Under the pieces are notes generated by a model. That model ran no database searches. It was given only the letters and a program-made list of their open reading frames with translations, and was not told where the DNA came from. Below, piece after piece: positions 36,169 to 44,923 of a DNA stretch of 64,000 nucleotides. The position numbers and the translations under genes are program-made. Numbering within the stretch: position 1 is the first letter of the stretch; every line of letters starts with the position of its first letter. This stretch comes from Spirosoma foliorum (GTDB lineage: Bacteria > Bacteroidota > Bacteroidia > Cytophagales > Spirosomataceae). The stretch spans positions 7,567,001 through 7,631,000 of the forward strand of contig NZ_CP059732.1 in the NCBI RefSeq assembly GCF_014117325.1, written 5' to 3'.

Positions 36169-36684
36169 ATGGGTAGGAAAGTATTAGTCTTAAATCAAGA
36201 TTACAGTGCTCTCAGCATTTGCTCCGTTCCCAAAGCATTCCTGCTGGTTTTCTTAGATAAAGCTGAACTCGTTGCCGAATCGGAACAGTTTATGCTCCGA
36301 ACCGTCTCCGCCGAGTTCCCAATGCCGACCGTTATTCGGCTTCATCGGTACGTGAATCTGCCTTACAAAGGCGTCATGCTTACCCGGCAGAACATCTTCA
36401 AGCGCGACGGTCATCATTGTCAGTATTGTGGAACCACCGAAGACCTGACACTCGACCACGTACTGCCAAAATCGCGGGGTGGTAAGACAAGTTGGGATAA
36501 CCTGGCCACAGCCTGCAAACGATGTAACTCACGCAAAGGCGACTTTACGCCTGAAGAGGCCAATCTGAAACTTCGTCAAACGCCGTTCAAGCCCACATTT
36601 TTGGTTTTTTTGCGTGAGTTCTCAGGGTCTATTGAGCAAAGCTGGATGCCCTTTTTAGCGAAGAAAGAAAAGGCATTCCGATAA
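36169..36684 (+). CDS. HNH endonuclease
   Basis: The 171-residue protein starts MGRKVLVLNQDYSALSICSV and has a complete HNH core near residues 84-125: CQYCG ... LDHVLPKSRGGKTSWDNLATACKRCNSRKGD, with two CxxC zinc pairs. Standalone HNH proteins of this kind are core genes in Bacteroidota with unknown role. I chose ATG 36169 over a GTG at 36121, which adds an unconserved leader. No mobile-element context. Confidence 0.88.
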   Translation: MGRKVLVLNQDYSALSICSVPKAFLLVFLDKAELVAESEQFMLRTVSAEFPMPTVIRLHRYVNLPYKGVMLTRQNIFKRDGHHCQYCGTTEDLTLDHVLPKSRGGKTSWDNLATACKRCNSRKGDFTPEEANLKLRQTPFKPTFLVFLREFSGSIEQSWMPFLAKKEKAFR

Positions 36685-36698
36685 TATCCGCTAATAAA

Positions 36699-36787
36699 GG
36701 AGAAAAGGGAGTAAGGGGACGAGCGAGAAAAAGGGTCTGCTATAAGCAAATCCTTTCTCCCGCTCGTCCCCTTACTCCCTTTTCTCC
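36699..36787. repeat. 27-bp perfect inverted repeat
   Basis: Arms 36699-36725 and 36761-36787 are exact reverse complements; the loop pairs partly as well (AGAAAAAGG with CCTTTCT). It lies after the HNH stop and before the rpsA promoter, so it can act as a strong terminator. Confidence 0.8.
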
Positions 36788-36840
36788 CTCTAATTCAAAG
36801 ACTTTTACTGATTTCGAAACTTTTTTCAGAAAGCAATTGC

Positions 36841-36848
36841 TATCTTTG
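36841..36848 (+). promoter_or_regulatory. Candidate -7 box (TATCTTTG) for rpsA
   Basis: TATCTTTG fits TAnnTTTG and lies 94 bp before the rpsA start, beyond the hairpin. The -33 element is weak. Confidence 0.5.
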
Positions 36849-36942
36849 CAGTCCTTTTTTGAGGGCAAAATTTTATAACTAAAAGTCAGTTCGCCATTGA
36901 CCCACGAACTGATGTACCGAGCGGGTCAGGGAAACATTTTTT

Positions 36943-38727
36943 ATGAGCAAAACGCAGCAACGCGAACTGCCGGCATTTGATTGGGACCGGGCAGACAACA
37001 AAGGGTTTGGTAGTGGCTATTCGGTTGAAGAACATAACCGGATGTTGGAAATGTACGACAACACGTTGTCGGAGGTTAAAGAGAAAGAAGTAGTAATGGG
37101 AACCGTCGTTGGGATAACGGATCGGGAAGTATTACTCAACATCGGTTTCAAATCGGATGGTTTGGTTCCAGCTTCTGAGTTCCGGGATATGCCGGACCTG
37201 AAGATGGGTGATGAAATTGAAGTTTACGTAGAAAATCAGGAAGACCCGAACGGCCAGCTGGTTCTTTCGCGTAAGAAAGCGAAAGTGATTACCGCATGGC
37301 AGAAAATTCAACGTGCGCTTGATGAAGACCTCGTTATCGATGGCTTTGTGAAACGCCGGACGAAAGGTGGTCTTATTGTTGATATTTTCAGCATTGAGGC
37401 TTTCTTGCCAGGTTCGCAAATCGATGTGAAGCCAATTCGTGACTTCGACATCTTTGTTGGTAAGAAAATGGAGGTTAAAGTCGTCAAGATCAATTATGCT
37501 AACGATAACGTAGTCGTTTCGCACAAAGTCCTGATCGAGAAAGACCTCGAAGCGCAACGTGCTCAAATCCTGAACAACCTTGAAAAAGGTCAGGTATTGG
37601 AAGGTGTTATTAAAAACATGACCAACTTCGGTGTATTCATCGATCTTGGTGGTGTAGATGGTCTGTTGCACATCACGGATATTTCGTGGGGTCGTATCAG
37701 CCACCCATCTGAAGTTCTGCACCTCGACCAGAAAGTTAACGTAGTTGTTCTTGACTTTGATGAAGACAAGAAGCGTATCTCTTTGGGCATGAAGCAACTT
37801 CAGGCTCATCCTTGGGATGCTCTGGCCGAAGACATTCAGGTTGGTTCGAAAGTGAAAGGCAAAATTGTAAACGTTGCCGATTACGGTGCATTCCTCGAAA
37901 TCCAACCAGGCGTAGAAGGCTTGATCCACGTTTCAGAAATGTCGTGGTCGCAGCACCTGCGTAACCCACAGGAATTCCTGAAAGTTGGCGATGAAGTAGA
38001 AGCCGTTGTGCTGACACTTGATCGTGCCGATCGCAAAATGTCGTTAGGTATCAAACAACTGACCGAAGATCCTTGGACTCGTCCAGAACTGCGTACGAAA
38101 TACGCTGTTGGTACGAAACATAAAGGTGTTGTTCGTAACCTAACCAACTTCGGCCTGTTCCTTGAACTGGAAGAAGGTATCGATGGTCTGGTACACGTGT
38201 CTGATTTGTCTTGGACCAAGAAAATCAAACATCCTTCGGATTTCATCAAAGTTGGTGAAGACCTCGAAGTTGTTGTTCTGGAGCTTGACGTTGACAACCG
38301 TCGTCTGGCCCTGGGTCACAAACAACTGGAAGAGAACCCATGGGATACGTTTGAAAGCGTATTTGCCGTTGGTACCGTTCACCGTTGCACGATCCTGAGC
38401 AAAAACGATAAGATGGCCACGCTCGAACTGCCTTATGGCATCGAAGGCTTCTCGTCGCTGAAGAACCTGGGTAAAGAAGACGGTACGTTTGCCGAAGTTG
38501 GCGAAACGCTCGACTTTAAAGTAACGGAGTTCTCGAAAGAAGAAAAACGGATTATGCTCTCGCACACGAAAACGTGGCAGGAGAAAAATGAGCCAGTTAA
38601 AGAACAGAAAGCACCGAAAGCCGCAGCAAAAACTGCTTCGGCACCGGCGCAGGCTGAGCGTGGTGCTACCTTAGGTGATCTTGATGCATTAGCTGCATTG
38701 AAAGAGCAACTGGAAGGTCGTAACTAA
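36943..38727 (+). CDS. rpsA: 30S ribosomal protein S1
   Basis: The 594-residue protein carries six S1 RNA-binding repeats (from about residue 45 to 545), the clearest being GVIKNMTNFGVFIDLGGVDGLLHITDISW and its successors. The last repeat is diverged. An alanine/lysine-rich tail follows. S1 helps recruit mRNA; this matters in Bacteroidota, where Shine-Dalgarno use is low. Followed by a strong terminator. Confidence 0.96.
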   Translation: MSKTQQRELPAFDWDRADNKGFGSGYSVEEHNRMLEMYDNTLSEVKEKEVVMGTVVGITDREVLLNIGFKSDGLVPASEFRDMPDLKMGDEIEVYVENQEDPNGQLVLSRKKAKVITAWQKIQRALDEDLVIDGFVKRRTKGGLIVDIFSIEAFLPGSQIDVKPIRDFDIFVGKKMEVKVVKINYANDNVVVSHKVLIEKDLEAQRAQILNNLEKGQVLEGVIKNMTNFGVFIDLGGVDGLLHITDISWGRISHPSEVLHLDQKVNVVVLDFDEDKKRISLGMKQLQAHPWDALAEDIQVGSKVKGKIVNVADYGAFLEIQPGVEGLIHVSEMSWSQHLRNPQEFLKVGDEVEAVVLTLDRADRKMSLGIKQLTEDPWTRPELRTKYAVGTKHKGVVRNLTNFGLFLELEEGIDGLVHVSDLSWTKKIKHPSDFIKVGEDLEVVVLELDVDNRRLALGHKQLEENPWDTFESVFAVGTVHRCTILSKNDKMATLELPYGIEGFSSLKNLGKEDGTFAEVGETLDFKVTEFSKEEKRIMLSHTKTWQEKNEPVKEQKAPKAAAKTASAPAQAERGATLGDLDALAALKEQLEGRN

Positions 38728-38748
38728 GCCAAATAGGCTCTAAAAGAT

Positions 38749-38787
38749 AAAATGCCCCTGGACTTTTTAGTTTAGGGGCATTTTTTT
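38749..38787 (+). terminator. Terminator of rpsA
   Basis: An 11-bp stem (38749-38759 with 38774-38784) followed by a T-run of seven. Confidence 0.9.
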
Positions 38788-38870
38788 GTGATTGGCTATT
38801 CTACATTACAGATAAAATCGTATGTTTGCACTCCCGAATCCAGGACCTGTCCTGAATTTGGATTTTATAA

Positions 38871-38941
38871 GGTTCCGTGGCCGAGTGGCTAGGCAGTGGT
38901 CTGCAAAACCTCGTACAGCGGTTCGAATCCGCTCGGAACCT
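38871..38941 (+). tRNA. tRNA-Cys (anticodon GCA)
   Basis: A full cloverleaf can be drawn: acceptor stem 38871-38877 with 38934-38940, a three-pair D-stem, anticodon loop CTGCAAA (anticodon GCA), T-stem AGCGG/CCGCT with TTCGAAT loop, and discriminator T as usual for Cys. CCA is not encoded. One oddity: the second pair of the anticodon stem (28-42) is T-T rather than a Watson-Crick pair. The tRNA abuts a tyrosine-recombinase element, so its 3' end is the likely attachment site. Confidence 0.95.
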
Positions 38942-38955
38942 CACCCTAGCTTACC

Positions 38956-39011
38956 GGAGTTGACAAGTTTAATAGCAAATAACTGCTAAACAGCTTGTTA
39001 ACTCCTTTTTT
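38956..39011 (+). terminator. Hairpin terminator after tRNA-Cys
   Basis: GGAGTTGACAAG (38956-38967) pairs with CTTGTTAACTCC (38994-39005) with one mismatch, followed by six T. Confidence 0.7.
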
Positions 39012-39020
39012 GTTGACATA

Positions 39021-39052
39021 ACCTTACAAATATTTGTAACATATTGTAAGGT
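39021..39052. promoter_or_regulatory. Inverted repeat upstream of the integrase (operator or attachment core)
   Basis: ACCTTACAA (39021-39029) and TTGTAAGGT (39044-39052) are perfect arms, and ACAAATATTTGT (39026-39037) is a 12-bp palindrome within the left half. It lies 70 bp before the integrase. It could be an arm-type integrase site or regulator operator. Confidence 0.5.
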
Positions 39053-39122
39053 AAATCCGTCACCTAATCCGACACCGGCTTAGTTTTTATTGTAGTTTTG
39101 GTTTGAACAGACCACAACAGAT

Positions 39123-40430
39123 ATGAAGACTATAACCGATAAATCGATCAAATTCCTACTCAAGGACAATAAAGCCGACCGGCCAACCTTGATTTATCTG
39201 GTTTTCCGCTACGACAATAAGCGATTTATTTCATCAACAGGGCAAACTATCGAGCCCTATCAATGGGACGCCCAGCGGCAAAGAGCCATCGTCGATGCTA
39301 GGCTTATCAAGAATAAGCGGGAACGTGAGTCGAATGAAACTATTAATGCTCACCTCGAGCGTCACCGATCGGCTTTACTAAAGGTCCTCAATTCCCTTCA
39401 GTTGGCTCAAGTCTCCTTGAGTAATGAGGTAATCATGCAGCACCTAGATAATGCACTAGGGCGAAAGAAAAAGGCATCGGAGGAACAGGCTAAGCCAATT
39501 ACCTTTTTGGGGTACATTGATCAGTTCGTTGAGGATGCCACAAGTGGCAAGCGGCTCAACAGTAAATCGCACCGGTACGCACCAATCACAATCAAGGGCT
39601 TCTCTAAACTCAAGCGTACACTAGAGCGCTATAATAAGGCCACAGCCCAAGGCGTCAACTATGATGATTTCACCATTGACTATTATCACAAACTCAAAGC
39701 CTGGCTAACCGATCGAGGCCTGACATTAAACTACATCGGCGCTTTGTTGAAGGAGTTCAAATTATTGCTTAAGCAGTCCCATTACGAAGGCCTACATACA
39801 AATACAGTTTTTCAGCACCGGGATTTCAGGCGATTAGTAGAGGAGGTAGATAACGTATACCTATCGAGCCAGGAGCTTGCCTTACTCAGTAAATACGACC
39901 TGGCTAATAACAATCGACTTGATCGAATTCGGGATCTATTTCTCATTGGCTGCTACACTGGTCTACGTTTTTCTGATTTCTCTGAGTTAAGGCCCGAGAA
40001 TATTACCCACAATGGCCAAATATTGACACGTAAGACGCTTAAAACGGGTGAGCGTGTTTCTATACCCCTGAACCCCGTTATACTCTCTATTCTCAAGAAA
40101 TACGATGGTGTGCCTCCACGAACTATCACTAACCAGCGTATGAATAACTATCTGAAAGAGCTTTGTCAGCTGGCTGGCTTTACAGAGCGGGTTGAGGTGG
40201 GGCGAACAAAAGGCGGTTTGCGGCAAACTAGAGTACTTGAAAAATGGGAGTTAGTAACAACCCATACCGCCCGGCGCTCATTTGCTACTAATGCTTATTT
40301 GGCTGGTGTGCCTACTGTATCCATCATGAAGATAACCGGCCACAAATCGGAATCCGTATTCCTGAAGTACATCAAAATCTCATCTGAGCAAAATGCGCTA
40401 CTCATGTTAGGGCATACCCATTTCCAATAG
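39123..40430 (+). CDS. Site-specific tyrosine recombinase/integrase
   Basis: The 435-residue protein has the Bacteroidota phage-integrase layout: an arm-binding N-terminus, a SAM-like core-binding domain (about residues 125-225) and a C-terminal catalytic domain. Catalytic residues visible: Arg in GCYTGLRFSDFSEL, the H-x-x-R in THTARRSFATN, the His in MKITGHKS and the Tyr in FLKYIKIS. It sits 180 bp downstream of tRNA-Cys in the same direction, the classical position for an integrase beside its attachment site. Confidence 0.95.
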   Translation: MKTITDKSIKFLLKDNKADRPTLIYLVFRYDNKRFISSTGQTIEPYQWDAQRQRAIVDARLIKNKRERESNETINAHLERHRSALLKVLNSLQLAQVSLSNEVIMQHLDNALGRKKKASEEQAKPITFLGYIDQFVEDATSGKRLNSKSHRYAPITIKGFSKLKRTLERYNKATAQGVNYDDFTIDYYHKLKAWLTDRGLTLNYIGALLKEFKLLLKQSHYEGLHTNTVFQHRDFRRLVEEVDNVYLSSQELALLSKYDLANNNRLDRIRDLFLIGCYTGLRFSDFSELRPENITHNGQILTRKTLKTGERVSIPLNPVILSILKKYDGVPPRTITNQRMNNYLKELCQLAGFTERVEVGRTKGGLRQTRVLEKWELVTTHTARRSFATNAYLAGVPTVSIMKITGHKSESVFLKYIKISSEQNALLMLGHTHFQ

Positions 40431-40533
40431 CACTATTTTACCCTTCCTTTTTTGTGTGAATCAGCCTCAATTTCGATAGGATGGCATAAAGCTGGAGTGA
40501 TGCATATATTCAATTTTGTTGTATTTAAGCCTC

Positions 40534-40617
40534 ATTTAGCCTTATTAAACAATTATTTACAATAAAATTGCAAATAATTCGTACCTAAATAGCGTAAAAA
40601 ACAATTATTTAGCCTTA
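40534..40617. repeat. Paired direct repeats before the HTH gene
   Basis: AAACAATTATTTA occurs at 40547-40559 and 40599-40611, and ATTTAGCCTTA occurs at about 40534 and 40607-40617. The surrounding 220-bp gap is very AT-rich. These may be binding sites for the downstream HTH protein or the integrase. Confidence 0.55.
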
Positions 40618-40653
40618 CTTTACAACAATACTAAAACATTAGCTTTTGTTGCT

Positions 40654-40974
40654 ATGGTAGGAACGCCCCAAATTTTTATACAGGTTACTCCAGAACAATT
40701 CGAGCAAATACTGGATGATCGGCTGGATAAGGCCCTCAGTAAGTATTTTTCAGAATTTGCGTCAGACCTGAAAGAGTCTGATCTGCCAGAAATGGCCACA
40801 CCTAAACAGGTTTGCGAATACCTAAAGCTAACGCGCCAGACACTTGCCATCTGGTCGAAAGATTCCAACGAAGGTCCTGCTAAACTAGTACCCCTTCGGT
40901 TTGGTCGAGCTGTGCGTTACAGAAGGCAGGACGTGCTTAAGGCAGGCAAAGAGTATCGTCGATTTAAGGAATAG
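40654..40974 (+). CDS. Helix-turn-helix (excisionase/MerR-like) DNA-binding protein
   Basis: The 106-residue protein ends in a winged-HTH of the HTH_17 type (ATPKQVCEYLKLTRQTLAIWSKD ... FGRAVRYRRQDVLKAGKEY), preceded by an acidic helical region. Such proteins next to integrases in Bacteroidota mobile elements act as excision factors or regulators. Which of the two roles applies here is inference. Confidence 0.82.
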   Translation: MVGTPQIFIQVTPEQFEQILDDRLDKALSKYFSEFASDLKESDLPEMATPKQVCEYLKLTRQTLAIWSKDSNEGPAKLVPLRFGRAVRYRRQDVLKAGKEYRRFKE

Positions 40975-41057
40975 AGGATCAGTGAAAGGATATGTATCAT
41001 TTCTGATACAGTAGAAAACCACACTATCTAACCCAAATCGACCATAACTCCAGCGGA

Positions 41058-41513
41058 ATGAGCACGGCATTAACCTACTTAGCCAGCCTGGAAATGGCTG
41101 AAAAGCGACGTAAGCACCCAAACGTACCTGATCGCTTCCGGGTGCAATCAAAATTCGTCGTAAAAGACGCTAACAATCTTACCCAGGCCGTAAAACGCTG
41201 CCTGGAGTTGCATGACTGCTACGTAACTAGGGTACAATCACAAGGCCAGTGGAACCAGTCACTCGGCCGATTCACTCGGTCAACCACTACTAAAGGTACG
41301 GCCGATTTACACGCCGTCGTCGAGGGTCGACACGTTTCGATTGAGATTAAATGGGGTAAAGACAAGCTGAGTGCTGCCCAGCAAAAAACGGCGGATCAAG
41401 TCAATGCTGCCGGTGGATTGTATTTGGTGGTAAAGGACTATGATACCTTCTGGAGTTGGTTTAATGAATATGCTCCGGATCTGATCAGAAAAATAGGAGG
41501 TGAACCAGTATGA
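41058..41513 (+). CDS. VRR-NUC-like PD-(D/E)XK nuclease
   Basis: The 151-residue protein has GTADLHAVVEGRHVSIEIKWGKDKLSAAQQ: the Asp, the E-x-K pair and the following Q fit the VRR-NUC/Holliday-resolvase-like active site. Phage members resolve or trim DNA during replication. It overlaps the next gene by 4 bp (ATGA), so it belongs to the element's replication operon. Confidence 0.75.
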   Translation: MSTALTYLASLEMAEKRRKHPNVPDRFRVQSKFVVKDANNLTQAVKRCLELHDCYVTRVQSQGQWNQSLGRFTRSTTTKGTADLHAVVEGRHVSIEIKWGKDKLSAAQQKTADQVNAAGGLYLVVKDYDTFWSWFNEYAPDLIRKIGGEPV

Positions 41514-42739
41514 GCCAGAAAAAGCTAAACCCGAACACCTCCCTAAATGGAATTCAGCCGCCCGAAGTTACGGATAAGCCTAAGTCACCACAAGTTGAGG
41601 TTGAGTGCCTTAAACAACACATGGTTGCGCTTGGCGATGAGGTCAACAAAATGCCAGATCCCGCCATTGATAAGTCTGGGCCCATAGATTATAGAGCGCT
41701 AGGCGAATCGTTGCGAATTTTTCCGGATGAGGAAATTGTCAAACCACAAGTCTGCCTTTCCATACAGCAGGATGATCGAACGGATACCTGGGCAACGCTG
41801 GGCAACTTCTCGCTTATTATTGGTAAGACTAAAAGTCGAAAAACATTTGCTGTTAGCATTGCAGTTGCTGCAGCTCTACGTCGTGATTTAACCTTAGGCC
41901 GATTTATGAGCTCATTCGACGAGGATAAACGGAATGTCCTCTATTTCGATACTGAGCAGGGCCGCTACCATGCTCTTAAGGTGGTCAAGCGAATTTGCCG
42001 ACTGGCTGAACAGCCTTCGCCCACTAACCTCTTCGTCTATCCGCTACGCTCCTTATCAACGCAACAACGATTAGGTTTTATTAGGTGGCATATCTACAAT
42101 ACGGACAATGTAGGCTTGGTGGTAATTGATGGTATTCGGGACACGATAGTCGATATCAATGATAATGCTGAAGCTACTGAGCGAACGGATGACCTAATGC
42201 GATGGTCGGCGGAACTCGGCGTGCATATCATCACGGTATTGCATATGAACAAGGGCAATGACCACGCCAGGGGAACAATTGGCACTGAGCTTCAAAATAA
42301 GGCCGAATCAATAATTACAATCGTCGTTGATCCAAATGACAAAAGCTTATCTGTAGTTACCGCTGAGGACACCCGAGAGAGAAAGTTTGAGCCGTTCGCC
42401 TTCTCGATCGACGAGACCGGCTTGCCTTATCTGGTCGATGGTGCGATAACGGCGGCAAGTATACCGTCAAGAGCCAAAAAGCCGACGGTAGATACTATGA
42501 AACCTCAGGACGTAGCTGCTATCGTCAGGCGAGCTTTTTCAAATGATGAATACTTAAGATATGCCCAGTTGAGAACCAACATCGTTGAAGCGTCGGAATT
42601 TATTGGTATTCCTCTGGCAAAGTCGAGATCTGAGGAATTTATCCGTCGGGTCGAAACTCTTGGCTACATAAACAAACTCCGAGCCCCATCCCATCGATAT
42701 GATGTCTATAAAGTCAACCTTCAAAACCTACCACTTTAA
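41510..42739 (+). CDS. RepA-like AAA ATPase (AAA_25 type)
   Basis: The 409-residue protein has a RecA-like core: a P-loop variant IIGKTKSRKTF (about residues 103-113), where the usual final Gly is Arg, and Walker B VGLVVIDG followed by RDTI and a catalytic-type HMNKG. This matches RepA-type hexameric helicases in plasmids and phages; the Arg variant occurs in Bacteroidota relatives I recall. The C-terminal 80 residues resemble a winged helix. Likely loads or acts as the replicative helicase of the element. Confidence 0.78.
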   Translation: MSQKKLNPNTSLNGIQPPEVTDKPKSPQVEVECLKQHMVALGDEVNKMPDPAIDKSGPIDYRALGESLRIFPDEEIVKPQVCLSIQQDDRTDTWATLGNFSLIIGKTKSRKTFAVSIAVAAALRRDLTLGRFMSSFDEDKRNVLYFDTEQGRYHALKVVKRICRLAEQPSPTNLFVYPLRSLSTQQRLGFIRWHIYNTDNVGLVVIDGIRDTIVDINDNAEATERTDDLMRWSAELGVHIITVLHMNKGNDHARGTIGTELQNKAESIITIVVDPNDKSLSVVTAEDTRERKFEPFAFSIDETGLPYLVDGAITAASIPSRAKKPTVDTMKPQDVAAIVRRAFSNDEYLRYAQLRTNIVEASEFIGIPLAKSRSEEFIRRVETLGYINKLRAPSHRYDVYKVNLQNLPL

Positions 42740-42747
42740 CTGTACTA

Positions 42748-42920
42748 AAAAGTACTGTACTATAAGCCCTATTTATATAGGGGCTTATTAGTACAATTAG
42801 TACAGTGTACTAAGATAGTTAAGTTAGGACAGTTAGGACAGTTAGGACAGTTGAAGATTATATGAAATTCAAGCCTCTACTCTTCGCTATCAATACCCCT
42901 GATTAGGGTGATTAGGGTAG
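42748..42920. repeat. Repeat-rich non-coding region, possible replication origin
   Basis: The gap between helicase and primase-like genes holds several short repeats: AGTAC words around a hairpin (TAAGCCCT with AGGGGCTTA, 42762-42788), three tandem copies of AGTTAGGAC (42822-42848), and two of GATTAGGGT (from about 42901). The gap runs from 42740 to 43049. Iteron-like arrays beside replication genes suggest an origin or copy control; this is inference. Confidence 0.5.
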
Positions 42921-43049
42921 TTGATAAAATCAATGCCCCAGTTCAACGATTCGATGTCTACGAAAACAGCCTATAAATCTTAAAACACTACATTTTGACT
43001 GTCTAAAATGAGGAGTAGCCTTCTAAGACAGTCAGGGTGATTGAATACT

Positions 43050-44183
43050 ATGGTAACCTCCGCATTACGCTATCAGCTGCCTAAGAAAGCAGTCAAATCG
43101 GATTGCCCGGATTGCGGACCAAAGCACCGGCGGACGCTCAGCCGGTACGTTGATACCCGAACCAATGAGCCGCTACCTGAACCCTATGGCCGTTGCGATC
43201 GGGAAAGCAATTGTGGCTATCACCTTTCCCCCTATTACAAAGGGGCATCCGGCATTAGTTATGCCGATCATGTTTATGAGCAGTGGAAAGTGGATAACTC
43301 AACAGACCTACGTCCAGTAGGCTCCTCAATTAGTAAGTATCGAGCACATTCTATGAATAACCCTCAGCCTAAAGTAGCCCCTATTCACTGTATTCCTAAT
43401 GATGTATTTGCCTCGACCGTTGGTCTTTATGAACGCAATCAACTGGCCATACTTCTGCAGGAACATTTCGGCGCGAAAGTATCCCAGGAATTACTAAGCC
43501 GGTTCCAGATCGGCACGTCGGCCTATTGGCCTGGCGCCTGCGTATTCTGGCTGAAGGATGAGCGGGGGCGCATACGAGGAGGTCAGGTAGTTCTGTTCGA
43601 TTCTACTGGCCACACAGCAAAGCGGACAGGACCGGATGGTAAAAGTAAGCGCTGTACGAGTTGGGTTCATACCGCATTGGCCACTCGTTACGATCAGAAT
43701 AAGCTGCCACGCCCGGCGTGGTTAACCGACTACATCGATAACGCCAATAAGTTTCCAATCCCCTTTGGGTTGAATCAACTCCTGATGGCTGAAAAGGGTC
43801 AGGCAGTAGCAATCGTCGAGAGTCCAAAAACGGCTATCATTTGTACGCCTTACTTCCCGGAATTTATCTGGATGGCCATTGGTGGCCTTTCCTATCTGAA
43901 CAGTGAAAGGTTATCACCATTGAGAGCTCGTAAACTCGTCCTCTTTCCTGATGCCTCAGCCGAGGGCCGGGCGTTTGAGCAGTGGTGGAATCGAGCCGAG
44001 CAGCTACGCGGACAGGGCTTTAGTGTAACCGTGTCGGATTACCTGGAGAAGCTAGCCACCGATGAGGAGAAGTTAGCTGGCTTGGATCTGGCAGATTATC
44101 TATTAGAGCAATGGAAAGGCTACCCGCCTGACTGGGATACTACTGAGAAAGGGGTAGATCAGTCGACGGGGAGTGCTCAATAA
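43050..44183 (+). CDS. DUF6371 primase-like protein (zinc finger plus Toprim-like)
   Basis: The 377-residue protein begins with a zinc-binding region (DCPDCGPKHRRTLSRYVD ... YGRCDRESNCGYH), resembling a CHC2-type finger, and later shows a Toprim-like pattern: VAIVESPKTAII, WMAIGGLSYLN and KLVLFPDASAEG. This is the DUF6371 layout found in Bacteroidota mobile elements. It probably primes replication of the element together with the ATPase. ATG 43050 is preferred over a TTG at 43041. Its end overlaps the antisense DUF5681 gene by 44 bp. Confidence 0.78.
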   Translation: MVTSALRYQLPKKAVKSDCPDCGPKHRRTLSRYVDTRTNEPLPEPYGRCDRESNCGYHLSPYYKGASGISYADHVYEQWKVDNSTDLRPVGSSISKYRAHSMNNPQPKVAPIHCIPNDVFASTVGLYERNQLAILLQEHFGAKVSQELLSRFQIGTSAYWPGACVFWLKDERGRIRGGQVVLFDSTGHTAKRTGPDGKSKRCTSWVHTALATRYDQNKLPRPAWLTDYIDNANKFPIPFGLNQLLMAEKGQAVAIVESPKTAIICTPYFPEFIWMAIGGLSYLNSERLSPLRARKLVLFPDASAEGRAFEQWWNRAEQLRGQGFSVTVSDYLEKLATDEEKLAGLDLADYLLEQWKGYPPDWDTTEKGVDQSTGSAQ

Positions 44184-44550
44184 CAATGATAGGTTTTGAT
44201 GATTCGCCACTGTCTAACTTCATGGGTGGACGTACCCGTCCTTCCGTGCGATCGAGCACAATTTTAATGGCATCGATATCGCCAGCCATACAGCGCACCA
44301 TTAATTGAGCCGCGATAACCGCATTAAATGTTTGTTCGCCTTGGGTTGAGTAAAGACTTTGATAGAAAAATGGCCGATTACCTTCTGAGCGGCCAATGAT
44401 TGTTATTTCCAAGTCTTCCCAATCGTTACCCAACTCCTGGAGTATTTGCGAGATAAGATTACGGTTTTTGGGCGGCCGTCCCTTTGGGTTCCCGGATTGC
44501 CCTTTTTCATAACTATGAAGTATTCCCCCATTTCGGCCTTTTCGATCCAT
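44140..44550 (-). CDS. DUF5681 domain protein
   Basis: The 136-residue protein has the DUF5681 start SYEKGQSGNPKGRPPKNRNL near residue 14, then a helical region (AVIAAQLMVRCMAGDIDAIKIVLDRTEGRV). DUF5681 proteins often accompany phage packaging genes, and this might be a small-terminase-like protein, but no large terminase is present. It runs opposite to the replication genes and overlaps the primase-like gene tail-to-tail. Confidence 0.78.
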   Translation of the reverse strand: MDRKGRNGGILHSYEKGQSGNPKGRPPKNRNLISQILQELGNDWEDLEITIIGRSEGNRPFFYQSLYSTQGEQTFNAVIAAQLMVRCMAGDIDAIKIVLDRTEGRVRPPMKLDSGESSKPIIVIEHSPSTDLPLSQ

Positions 44551-44923
44551 TATTTGTTTAGTTGGTTCGCTAGTTCATTTGGATTTGCGGAATATGAGGC
44601 TGCCTATCGTGGTAATGATCCATAGCCAGGAAAAGGAAAATTACAATAATGAACCTTCTACTGAAATACTTTACACTGTTATTCCGCGCAAACCGAGCCT
44701 GCCTGTACAATTTGGAGTCAAATCTAGCAATTGCTCAACCGTTAGGAGAATAGGGCTTAGGGTTGTTGATAAATGTTGACATTTTAGACTGACTCAGCCG
44801 AAAATTCTCTTCCCGTCAACATCGAATTTGGCAAACTCGAACCCCAAAATCTGAGGTTTTCTGAGGTTCCCATCGACAAATACTGCCAAGCGAGGAGGGC
44901 AAAACCCTACCAAGCCCTACTTT
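44551..44923. other. Intergenic region without a supported gene
   Basis: This 373-bp stretch has a TTG-initiated 66-codon frame at 44579-44779 without recognisable features, which I do not accept as a gene. No clear hairpin or repeat was found apart from scattered A/T runs. Confidence 0.4.

Noticed and set aside
37132..38565. Long minus-strand frames across rpsA
   Set aside because: They are shadows of the strongly coding S1 gene, with no start context or family match.
38905..38941. Copy of the tRNA-Cys 3' end as a right attachment site
   Set aside because: I looked for the T-loop and acceptor sequence elsewhere in the window by eye and did not find it, so no right boundary is claimed.
42822..42853. 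Tandem AGTTAGGAC units as a CRISPR-like array
   Set aside because: Units are 9 bp, directly adjacent and without spacers; no cas gene is in the window.
44579..44779. 66-codon TTG-initiated frame
   Set aside because: Weak start and no domain; treated as non-coding.
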